Shown one piece after another: positions 8,587-17,500 of a stretch of 51,419 nucleotides of DNA. Below the pieces are notes generated by a model. That model was not told the origin of the DNA. It saw only the letters and a program-made list of their open reading frames with translations, and ran no database searches. Each line of letters opens with the position of its first letter. The stretch's first letter is position 1. A program made the translations under genes and the position numbers. Source of the stretch: Bacteroidales bacterium (GTDB taxonomy: Bacteria; Bacteroidota; Bacteroidia; Bacteroidales; F082); NCBI GenBank assembly GCA_015709215.1, contig JACCQN010000017.1:1-51419 (forward strand), given 5' to 3'.

Positions 8587-9999
8587 ATGAAGACACACAA
8601 CAGCAACACTCAATTTGCCTATGTTAAATTTGTATTTTTGGTCAACACATTACTATTAATGGTTTCTGGCGGATTGATGGCTCAAAAATGGACACTCGAA
8701 GACTGTGTAGATTATGCCCTCGAGCATAATATTCAGGTGCGGCAAAGTCAGTTGGATGTGGAAACCGGAGCGATTAATGAGCTGGAAAGTAAGTTGAATT
8801 TTTTACCCTCTTTCAACGCACAAGCCTCATATTCTTATGGTTGGGGTCGCTCAATCGACTTAGCAACTTATACCTATGTTGATGATCAAACCCAACAGAG
8901 TTATTTTGATGTAAACAGCAGCCTGATGCTTTTTAATGGTTTTCAAAAGGTGAACACCATGAAACAGCGCCGTTCGGAATATCTGGCTGCAAAATACAGT
9001 GCCGATAAAATTAAAAATGATATCGCCCTGGCCGTTGCCGGCTTTTATTTGCAAATCCTTTTTAACCAGGAATTGCTTAATAATGCACGTCAGCAGTTGG
9101 AAGTAACCCAGCAACAAGTGAGCCGCACCAACAAACTTGTTGAAGCCGGAACCTTAGCCAAAGGTAGCTTGCTCGAGATTCAGGCTCAGCAAGCCAATGA
9201 GGAAGTATCGGTAGTGCAGGCCGAAAACCAGCTTAATCTGGCTTATCTCGATCTGCTTCAGCTGCTGGAACTGGATGCCAATACCAAGTTGGAAATCGAC
9301 TTCCCAAAGCTTGCAATTAACAAGGCTCCAGAGCTGTTGCCCGTCGAATTTATTTACAGCACAGCGCTTGATGTGATGCCCGAGATTAAACGTGCTGAAC
9401 TTACCATGCAGGGAACAGAGCGCGCACTTGCCATTGCCAGAGGAAGTCGTAGCCCCAGCATCTCGCTCAATGCCGGGATTGGAACCAATTATTCCGATAA
9501 AATCACTCTTTCCAATATCCCCACCGATCCCGATTACAATAAAGTAAAACCCTTCGATGCACAATGGAGCGATAACCGCAATACAACACTTTCTTTCAGG
9601 CTGAGCATCCCTATCTTCAATGGCTATCAGGTGAGTTCCTATATAAATCGCAGCAAACTGAACCTGCTGAATGCTGATTATAACCTCCAACTGGCGAAAA
9701 ACACCTTACGCAAAAATGTTGAAACAGCCTATACCGATGCCCTTGCAGCTTACAAATCTTATCAGGCAAGAGAAAAATCTTTGAGAAGCCTGAATGAGTC
9801 TTTCAGTTATACCGAGCAAAAATTTAATGTTGGAATGGTGAATGCGCTGGATTATAATACTGCCAAAAATCAGCTGAATATTGCAGAGTCTGACCTACTT
9901 TCTTCCAAATATGATTTTATTTTCAAGCTGAAAATCCTGGAATTTTATCTCGGAAAATCCCTCACACTTGCCGATATGGAGGAATATATGGAGGAATAG
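8587..9999 (+). CDS. TolC family outer membrane efflux protein
   Basis: Outer membrane channel of a tripartite efflux or type I export system, 470 residues from ATG 8587. I preferred this start over an upstream in-frame TTG because it gives a positively charged N-terminus followed by a hydrophobic signal ending at LMAQ. The mature protein starts KWTLEDCVDYALEHN, a hallmark of Bacteroidota TolC-like proteins, and has the two tandem coiled-coil/beta halves with the internal repeat (for example RQSQLDVETG and KNVETAYTDALAAY regions). A good terminator follows, so the next gene is probably transcribed separately. Confidence 0.93.
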   Translation: MKTHNSNTQFAYVKFVFLVNTLLLMVSGGLMAQKWTLEDCVDYALEHNIQVRQSQLDVETGAINELESKLNFLPSFNAQASYSYGWGRSIDLATYTYVDDQTQQSYFDVNSSLMLFNGFQKVNTMKQRRSEYLAAKYSADKIKNDIALAVAGFYLQILFNQELLNNARQQLEVTQQQVSRTNKLVEAGTLAKGSLLEIQAQQANEEVSVVQAENQLNLAYLDLLQLLELDANTKLEIDFPKLAINKAPELLPVEFIYSTALDVMPEIKRAELTMQGTERALAIARGSRSPSISLNAGIGTNYSDKITLSNIPTDPDYNKVKPFDAQWSDNRNTTLSFRLSIPIFNGYQVSSYINRSKLNLLNADYNLQLAKNTLRKNVETAYTDALAAYKSYQAREKSLRSLNESFSYTEQKFNVGMVNALDYNTAKNQLNIAESDLLSSKYDFIFKLKILEFYLGKSLTLADMEEYMEE

Positions 10000-10019
10000 C
10001 ATTGGATAAACTTTTCAAT

Positions 10020-10054
10020 AAAAACCTTGTTGATAAGTAATAACGAGGCTTTTT
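10020..10054 (+). terminator. Rho-independent terminator after the TolC-like gene
   Basis: Left arm AAAAACCTTGTT and right arm AACGAGG-C-TTTTT pair around a ten-base loop, with one bulged C and one G-T pair, and the right arm ends in the T run. Confidence 0.65.
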
Positions 10055-10095
10055 GTTGATCAGCGTGTTCTTTACAGCAGATTGCATAAAAAACG

Positions 10096-10103
10096 TAATT
10101 TTG
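10096..10103 (+). promoter_or_regulatory. -7 element before the membrane-fusion protein gene
   Basis: TAATTTTG matches TAnnTTTG and lies 37 bases before the ATG at 10141, downstream of the TolC-gene terminator. No -33 match at normal spacing. Confidence 0.4.
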
Positions 10104-10140
10104 AAAATCTGGATTTTTAAGCCTCAAAACCCACACACCT

Positions 10141-11490
10141 ATGAAAAAGCCTGCTTCTAAAAACAAAAAATGGTACTGGATCATCACCCTGGTGCTGTTG
10201 ATATTAATTGTTGTTGTGATCGTAGTAAAGCAAAACAGGGATACTGCCGTTGAAGTAACCATCGAAAAAGTGAGTAAACGCACACTAATAGAAACCGTCG
10301 TAGCAAACGGAAAAATTCAACCGGCGCTGGATGTAAAAATCAGTCCTTATATCTCGGGCGAGGTTGTAGAACTTTTTGTGCGCGAAGGCAATTATGTATA
10401 TAAGGGAGATATCCTTGCAAAAATAGATCCCACTCTATACATTTCAAATTTCGAACAGGTGGAGGCTTCCGTCAATACGGCCAAGGCCAATATGGCTAAT
10501 ACCCGCGCCCGGCTGGTACAGGCCGAGGCACAATTCGAAAAGTCCAAAGTTGATTACACCCGAAATAAGCAGCTTTGGGAGCAAAAAGTGATATCCGATG
10601 CTGAATGGGATGCCATTAGGGCTACTTACGAAGTGAATGCCGCTGAAGTGGAAGCAGCGCGCGAAAGTCTTAAAGCTACGCAATATCAGGTAAAAAATGC
10701 AGAGGCTACACTTAAAGAATCCAGAGAAAACCTGAATCGTACAAATATTTATGCCCCAAATGATGGCACAGTTTCCAGACTCTCTGTTGAAGTGGGAGAA
10801 CGCGTTACTGGCGCTTCCCAGTTTTCGGCAGGAACTGAAATTATGCGCATCGCAAACCTCAACGCTATGGAGGTGCTCGTTGAAGTAAGCGAAAACGACA
10901 TCCCCCGTGTTAAGCTCAACGATACCTGCCTGATCGAAGTGGACGCATATCTTAACAGGAAATTCAAAGGCTTTGTCACCGAAATTGCTACTTCTGCCAA
11001 TACCGATGGCGTAAGCACTGATCAGGTTACTAATTTTGAAGTAAAAGTGATGATGCTCAAAGATTCTTATGAAGATTTGATCAACGAAGGCAATAAGATC
11101 AGCTCGCCTTTTCGACCGGGCATGTCGGCAACGGTTGATATTCAAACAGAAACTGTTGTTGATGCTATCACTGTTCCTATTCAGGCTGTTACTACACGTG
11201 AAGATACTGCTTCGGGTAGTTATTTTTCTAAACGAAAAGTTCAGGATACAGATGACATAAAGGTTGAAAAAGCGATCATGAAGGAGTATGTTTTTGTTGT
11301 GGACAACAATGTGGCACGCCTTCGCGAAGTGGAAACGGGTATTCAGGATAATACTTATATCCAGATTTTGAGTGGGCTCGAACCGGACGAAAAGGTGATA
11401 ACAGGGCCATATCGTGCAGTCTCTAAAACACTCCGTAATGGGGATGAAATAAAGGTTGTAGAGCAAAATCAATTGTTCGAGAAAAAATAA
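10141..11490 (+). CDS. HlyD/MacA-type periplasmic adaptor (membrane fusion protein)
   Basis: Periplasmic adaptor, 449 residues, anchored by one N-terminal transmembrane helix (about residues 13-29). The order is lipoyl/biotinyl half-motif around VKISPYISGEVVELFVREGNYV, a long alpha-hairpin coiled coil (about 95-195), the second lipoyl half at NIYAPNDGTVSRLSVEVGERV, a beta-barrel domain with the FRPGMSATVDI motif, and a membrane-proximal domain. This matches MacA-type adaptors, which normally work with a MacB-type ABC permease/ATPase and TolC. The TolC-like gene is directly upstream, but no ATPase or permease follows; tsaB starts 12 bases later. An RND partner encoded elsewhere is also possible. 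Confidence 0.92.
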   Translation: MKKPASKNKKWYWIITLVLLILIVVVIVVKQNRDTAVEVTIEKVSKRTLIETVVANGKIQPALDVKISPYISGEVVELFVREGNYVYKGDILAKIDPTLYISNFEQVEASVNTAKANMANTRARLVQAEAQFEKSKVDYTRNKQLWEQKVISDAEWDAIRATYEVNAAEVEAARESLKATQYQVKNAEATLKESRENLNRTNIYAPNDGTVSRLSVEVGERVTGASQFSAGTEIMRIANLNAMEVLVEVSENDIPRVKLNDTCLIEVDAYLNRKFKGFVTEIATSANTDGVSTDQVTNFEVKVMMLKDSYEDLINEGNKISSPFRPGMSATVDIQTETVVDAITVPIQAVTTREDTASGSYFSKRKVQDTDDIKVEKAIMKEYVFVVDNNVARLREVETGIQDNTYIQILSGLEPDEKVITGPYRAVSKTLRNGDEIKVVEQNQLFEKK

Positions 11491-11502
11491 ACCGACGAAA
11501 GT

Positions 11503-12204
11503 GTGCGAAAGATTTTATTGATAGAAACTGCTACCAATGCCTGCTCGGTAGGATTGATAGCAGGTGATGAGATTGTTGCAATAGAGGAATCACGCGATCA
11601 GCGCTCACATGCCGAGATGATCACTATTTTTAGCCAAAGCGTGATGCAGCATGCTGGTTTCAAATTTAGCCAACTGGATGCTGTTGCGGTGAGCAAAGGT
11701 CCCGGAAGCTATACCGGCCTTCGTATTGGGGTGAGCACAGCCAAAGGTTTTTGCTTTGCTCACGATCTTCCACTGATCGGAATAGAAACCCTGTACGCAA
11801 TGGCTTCCGGAATGGTTGGCGCCGATGAGCGTATGCAAGCGGCTGATTTGCTCTGCCCCATGATTGATGCACGGCGGATGGAGGTTTATACTGCTTTGTA
11901 CGACCAAAATCTAAATCAAATAATGCCAACAGCGGCTGTTATTATCGATGAAAATAGCTTTACCAAACAATTGAGCGAAGGCAAAATCTGGTTTTTTGGT
12001 GATGGTGCAGCCAAATGCAGGCAATCTTTTGCCGGACAAGCCAACGCTTTGTTTATCGATGATGTATTGCCTTCTGCAACTTTTATGAAAGCAGCCGCCA
12101 TTGCTGCTTTTGAGGCAGGCGACTTTGAAGATGTTGCTTATTTCGAGCCTTTTTATCTCAAAGATTTCGTTGCCGGAATACCACGTGTTAAGGGACTGCG
12201 ATGA
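11503..12204 (+). CDS. tsaB: tRNA threonylcarbamoyladenosine biosynthesis protein TsaB
   Basis: Pseudo-enzyme partner of TsaD in the TsaBDE complex, which makes t6A37 on ANN-decoding tRNAs. The ASKHA-fold features are ILLIETATNACSVGL at the N-terminus and SKGPGSYTGLRIGVSTAKG around residues 63-82, both diagnostic for TsaB. The start is GTG at 11503; no ATG lies upstream in frame after the adaptor gene's stop. At 233 residues it has normal length. It is probably cotranscribed with the adaptor gene, 12 bases apart. Its TGA stop directly abuts the stop of convergent pbpC, the two forming the palindrome TGATCA. Confidence 0.95.
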   Translation: MRKILLIETATNACSVGLIAGDEIVAIEESRDQRSHAEMITIFSQSVMQHAGFKFSQLDAVAVSKGPGSYTGLRIGVSTAKGFCFAHDLPLIGIETLYAMASGMVGADERMQAADLLCPMIDARRMEVYTALYDQNLNQIMPTAAVIIDENSFTKQLSEGKIWFFGDGAAKCRQSFAGQANALFIDDVLPSATFMKAAAIAAFEAGDFEDVAYFEPFYLKDFVAGIPRVKGLR

Positions 12205-14544
12205 TCATTTTGTGATTTGTTTCTCCTGGCTTTTTACGGTAAAAGTCACACTGGCTTCATTTCCTTCTTTATCAACAATAGTTATTGTATGCAGGCCTGC
12301 TGGCAATATCAGTGCCATTTGATGATTTTGACGGGTTGAACCCACATAGCTCTTGTCCCGAAACCAGCTAAGCTCGCTGTTATATTGCTCGTGCACGGCT
12401 TCGAGAATGACGGGATTTTGTTGGCCGTCAAAATCAACCGGAAGGTAGATTTGCTGGCCTTGAAGCGGATAGCTGATGCTGAGTTGCTTTTCCTGTTCGC
12501 AGCCTGGCAAAAACGGTGGCAGGGCTTTGATGCTGCTGTTCTTTTTGGAATAATAAAGACCATATTCCGGGGGAACGACAAACCATTTTTTCGCTAGCAT
12601 CAGCCCCGGCTCCATACACCTGGAATTTACCCTGTATCTGCCATCCTGCGTCAAGTGGATGGTTTGATGATAAGGACAAACCTTATTTGGGTTGGCATCC
12701 TGTGGAATTTGAATGCTTGTTTTATGGGCACAATCTGGTCCGGCCAAAAAGCCACTTTCGCTGCATACAGCTATTTCGGAGAGCTGTTCATAAGGTGGCT
12801 CAAAAAACGACTGCCCCAGCCCTAACAACTCAAACAACCTGAACATCAGTGGTGCTGCCTTGCTGGTCCCAGTAAGTCCCGAAACACCTTTTCCACTGGC
12901 ATTTCCTGCCCACACAGCTACCAGATAATCTGGCGAAAGGCCTACAGCCCAGGCATCACGAAATCCAAAGCTGGTGCCTGTTTTCCAGGCGATAGGGCGT
13001 GCGGAAGAAAAGTAATGCCAGCCTGCTTCTTCATCGGGTCGTGCGAGTTGCGTGAGCGTATTCAAAGTGATCCATGCACTGCCTTTTTGAATGGCGGTGA
13101 TTGCTTTGCTGTTATTTTTTGCTGAATTTTTCAACAATAGCGGTTCTGTAATGTTGATCTGATTCTCATGGCTGTTTAAAACCAATGCCAAAGCACCATA
13201 TGCTCTTGCTAATTGCCACAGGCTTACCTCGCCGCCTCCTAGTATCATCGATAAACCATAATGATCAGAGCCTTTTGAAAAATAATCAAAACCCAGGCTG
13301 CGCAGCTCCTCATAAAACTTCGGCAAGCCATACTGTTTCAGCAGCAGAACAAAAGGAATATTAAGCGAGCGTATCAAGGCCTGATCGGCTGCCACCAAAC
13401 CGTCATATTGCTTATTAAAGTTTTGAGGCGTAAAACCATTAATATAGGTGGGCACATCGGGTAAAAGCATAGTGGGTAATAAACTTCCTTCCTCTATTGC
13501 TGAGGCATAGAGAAAAGGTTTTAAAATACTGCCTGAGCTACGTGCTGCCTGAATGATATCAACGGCTTCACCTTGTTTTTTATCTTGACTTAGGCTATTG
13601 CCCACATAAGCCTTTACCTCATTCTTACGAAGATCAAGGATAAGGGCAGCCAGATTATGAATGCCCTGTTGGGAGTAATTGTCCTGAAATTCGGTTATTA
13701 TTTTTGTGGCATTTTGCTGTAAATCAGCTGAAAGTGTTGTTTCATAACGCCCGGAACCTTTTAGTTTCTTCAGGTAATTCATCAAATGTGGTGCATGTGC
13801 CGGAGAAGCATCCGGAGGTTCAGGCAGCGGCTCCATCAAAGCCAGCTCCAGACTTTGCTTTTCGATAAATCCTTTTTGGTGTAGCTTCTCAAGTAATTGG
13901 TTACGTTTTTCTTTTAACAGTTCACTGTTTTTGCCGGGATAAATCAGCGAAGGTGCGTTGGGCAAAACAGCCAGAGTAGCAGCTTCGGCCCATGAAAGTT
14001 CATGAGGCGAGCGGCCAAAATAGCGCCAGGCAGCTGCTTCCAGCCCAATGGTATTTCCTCCAAAAGGTGCATGGGTAGCGTATAATAACAGAATTTCACT
14101 TTTACTGTAACAAAGCTCCAGCTTGATGGCCATTAGCATTTCGATAAGCTTTTGGCCAATATTTCTTTCTTTTCCTGGTCTGGAAAGTCTTGCCAATTGC
14201 ATGCTGATAGTGCTGCCGCCACTCACAATTTTATGAGCTTGAATATTTTGAATCAGTGCCCTGAACATGGCTGCCGGATTTACTCCAAAATGCTGATAAA
14301 AGTATTGATCTTCAAAATGTAAAAGTGCTTGTTCATAAGCAAACGGGACAGAATCCAATGGTTCGAAACGCCATTGTTCGTCCCGACTTACAGCTGCGTT
14401 TAAAAACAAGCCTTCTTCCGAAAGTAAAAGCGTTGCATAATCATTCGAAAACCTGGGCATGGGGACGAGTAAAAACAAGATAATGATACTTGTCAGCACA
14501 AGGGCGATCCCCTTTAACCATCTATTTCGATTCGCTTTTTTCAA
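12205..14544 (-). CDS. pbpC: Penicillin-binding protein 1C
   Basis: Bifunctional peptidoglycan glycosyltransferase/transpeptidase-type protein, 779 residues, with an N-terminal membrane anchor (about 12-28). The glycosyltransferase domain shows the catalytic motif EDQYFYQHFG (Glu78) and GGSTISMQLARL. The penicillin-binding domain has SILK (Ser339-Lys342), SLN (393-395) and KTGT (521-524). The C-terminal module (about 680-760) matches the PBP1C-specific C-terminal domain. It lies 17 bases downstream of the giant alpha-2-macroglobulin gene, the conserved arrangement in which PBP1C and a periplasmic alpha-2-macroglobulin are proposed to act together in envelope repair and protease trapping. Confidence 0.96.
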   Translation of the reverse strand: MKKANRNRWLKGIALVLTSIIILFLLVPMPRFSNDYATLLLSEEGLFLNAAVSRDEQWRFEPLDSVPFAYEQALLHFEDQYFYQHFGVNPAAMFRALIQNIQAHKIVSGGSTISMQLARLSRPGKERNIGQKLIEMLMAIKLELCYSKSEILLLYATHAPFGGNTIGLEAAAWRYFGRSPHELSWAEAATLAVLPNAPSLIYPGKNSELLKEKRNQLLEKLHQKGFIEKQSLELALMEPLPEPPDASPAHAPHLMNYLKKLKGSGRYETTLSADLQQNATKIITEFQDNYSQQGIHNLAALILDLRKNEVKAYVGNSLSQDKKQGEAVDIIQAARSSGSILKPFLYASAIEEGSLLPTMLLPDVPTYINGFTPQNFNKQYDGLVAADQALIRSLNIPFVLLLKQYGLPKFYEELRSLGFDYFSKGSDHYGLSMILGGGEVSLWQLARAYGALALVLNSHENQINITEPLLLKNSAKNNSKAITAIQKGSAWITLNTLTQLARPDEEAGWHYFSSARPIAWKTGTSFGFRDAWAVGLSPDYLVAVWAGNASGKGVSGLTGTSKAAPLMFRLFELLGLGQSFFEPPYEQLSEIAVCSESGFLAGPDCAHKTSIQIPQDANPNKVCPYHQTIHLTQDGRYRVNSRCMEPGLMLAKKWFVVPPEYGLYYSKKNSSIKALPPFLPGCEQEKQLSISYPLQGQQIYLPVDFDGQQNPVILEAVHEQYNSELSWFRDKSYVGSTRQNHQMALILPAGLHTITIVDKEGNEASVTFTVKSQEKQITK

Positions 14545-14561
14545 AACCTGGGCAGGTATTT

Positions 14562-17500
14562 TTAATCCTTGATAACAGCAACTGTTTTACTTTGTGATCT
14601 GGCATAAAACTTATCGCTATACATGGCTTCAACCACTGTAGCAGGCAGGATATAATGGCCTTCATAAGCTGCATTTAGTAAGATTTCAAAGCGTTTGGTA
14701 GTTTTTGGATTCAGATCAAAAAACAAACTTACTCTGTCGTCGCGAATATCCAGGTAATTGGGCTGATTGCCTGATTGTTGGTAGCCTTCGCCATAAAGTC
14801 TGCTGTTGATAATTTCCCAACCGGAGGGAAAAATCTGCCTCAGTGCCATGTTTTTTATATTGCTGCTTCTGCTGATACCGGTATAGCTGATCTCAAAAAC
14901 AGCTTTAAAATCGGTTCCCTGCGCAATATTTTCAGGGTTGAGGACATTTCCGTTCAGATCATAAAATTTAAGGTTTAAACCGATGTTTTTTTCGATGCCT
15001 TTGCTTTGATCTTTCAAAGGCACGCCTTCGGCTCGGAAAGTTACGAAAAGAACGCCTTCGGAATGATTCGTCACAGTAACTGCCGAATCCGTATCATTTT
15101 TCCATTGGATGAGTTCAATAAGTTGCTGCGATTGTTGGCGTATTGTTTTTTTGTTTTGAATCTGGTAGCTAAAGTCAAGTTTTCCGGCATTGCTTGATAG
15201 CAGTGGTTTTGCTTTAGCAACCGACATCAGCATCCAGGCTGTGGTTTGGGTGCTCAGCCATTGATCGCTGTCTGATAACACTTCAGAAAAGTCTTTCACA
15301 AGCCTTGCTACTGCTTCTTTTTTGTCGAGCGAAATCAGTGTTTCAAGAAGCATGGCATAATCGCGAAAAGCTGAGCCGTAAGTGTGCGACATATCTTCGT
15401 ATTCAGCAATCTCGAGACGGGTCATGTCTAGCAGGCTTTCGGCCACATCGCTTTTACCAACAAGGGTATAAGCAGCTGCCAAACGCCATTTGCTACGTTC
15501 ATCGAGTCCATTTTTTTGTCGTTGGCGATTCATGCCACTCAGGTCAGGATTGCCGCTAAGTGCCAGCACATAGAGCCTGTAAGCCTGATCAAGATCATAA
15601 AACGCATCAATAAAATTGCGGCTCCAGCTGCTGCTTTGGCCTTGCAAATAAGAAATAGCTTTGTCTTTGATGCCAAAGGGCAGCACATAGCCTTTGCGTT
15701 CTGCTTCGAGCAAAAAATGTAAGGCATAGGTCGTTCCCCAGGAGCTGGTGTAACCACCTCCGGGCCAGTAAGAAAACCCGCCGTTGGGCTGTTGGTATAG
15801 CATCAGCTTATTCAGGGCAGCTTCGATATTGTTTTCCATCTGACGACGCATCTGCTCATTGGGTTCAATCAGTTGGTCCACATAAATCTGTGGGAAAGTG
15901 GATGAAACGATTTGCTCCACACACCCATAAGGATAGCTAATCAGGTAGTTGAGTCTGTTGCTGAGATCCAAAGGTGGCATTGCCGACACTTCAAGCGAAA
16001 AGCTGTTGCTTCGGGGCATTCCGGGAATGGGGACGGAAAGTTTTTTGGATTCATCAGCTTCAAGAAGCAGTTGTTGGGTCAGTTTTATGGGCGGATTAGG
16101 ATTTCGGACTTCAACATTCAGGCTGTAATCGGCCTTGCCACGATCGGTTTCAATCAGCACATTTAATTCTGCTGTGCCAATCTTATCCGCTACATCCAGC
16201 TCAAAGAAAACAGTTTGTTCTCCGGTTTCGGATATTGTTATCTCTTTTTGAGTTGATGTGGCCAGCAGGAGTTCATTGGTTTGTATGCTAATCCGGGCAG
16301 ACTGGATATTTTCATCCATGATAAAAGCTGAAACGGGCAGGGTGATTTTGTTGCCCGGAGCAAGCACTCTGGGCAAAGTAGCCAGCGCCATAACAGGTTT
16401 TTTTACGGCCATCACTTCATCTGTACTTCCAAATTGGGTGTGGTTTCCTGCAATCAGCATAGCTTTTACTGAGCCGATATAATCTGGCATTGTAAAGGCA
16501 TGCACAGCGGTTTCGTCTTGCTTAAGCTGATGTGGTCCCGAAAAAAGCACGACAGGTTTAAAGCGGTTCTGTTCTTTTTTATCCAGTGCACTCAGCTCTT
16601 CATCTCCTCCAATGCCAAATACCTTTTCTATTTTTCCTCCAAAGGCTCCACTCACAAAATCGAACATATCCCAGGTGTTCACCATCAAGGCTTTGCGTCG
16701 GTAAAAAGCTGCATGAATGTCGGGCGTTTTGAAATTGGTAATATCCAGCAAACCTTCGTCCACTATGGCCAGGGTATAGGTCATTGGTTGGCCGTTTTGT
16801 TCTTTCACCTTAATGTTGAATTTCTGCTTGGGTTCCACACTATTGGGAAGCTGTATTTCAGGTTCAAGTTTGGTATCGGGGTTGTCCACAAAAACAGGAA
16901 TAATGCCGTACATCCGCAAAGGATTTTCGTTGATGGTTTGGGCATAGGGCTGCAACAACGTAATGCTGATATAGGCATTTGGTACCATTTCTTTGGTAGC
17001 TTCCAGCTCGATTGTTTTGCCGTTTTCGGTGATATCTGCCCAAAAATGCTGCAAAATACGGGTGCCGGTTTCCAAAGAAACCAGGGCTTTTGATCCGGGC
17101 TCTCCGGGGATATTTACCTTTATTTTTTCACCTTTTTGATAGTTTTCCTTGTCGGTGCTGAAACTCAGGCGAGTGGCAAAACCATCACCTTCGTTTGATT
17201 TACGGTATGGCCAGTCGAAATAAACAATTTTGCCGGTGCTGTGCCCGCCGAGCTGGCTAACGCGCACCAGATAACGCCCCCAGCTGTTTTTATCAATTGA
17301 AAGTTTAAACGAAGCTTTTCCGTCGCGGGTTTGAACGACTTGGCTTTGGATGGGTTTGTTGTGACTCTGTTGCATATAATATGCCAGGTCGTTGCCGGAG
17401 GAATGCCACCACCATTCCCATTGTAGCTGAAAAACTTCAACCAAAAGTTCGTCAGCATTTGTGGGATTGCCTTTCCAGTCGACTGAAACTATCTCGACTT

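Noticed and set aside
10444-11472. 342-residue open frame antisense to the membrane-fusion protein gene
   Set aside because: Cys/His/Phe-rich composition typical of an antisense shadow, and the opposite strand encodes a well-supported adaptor.
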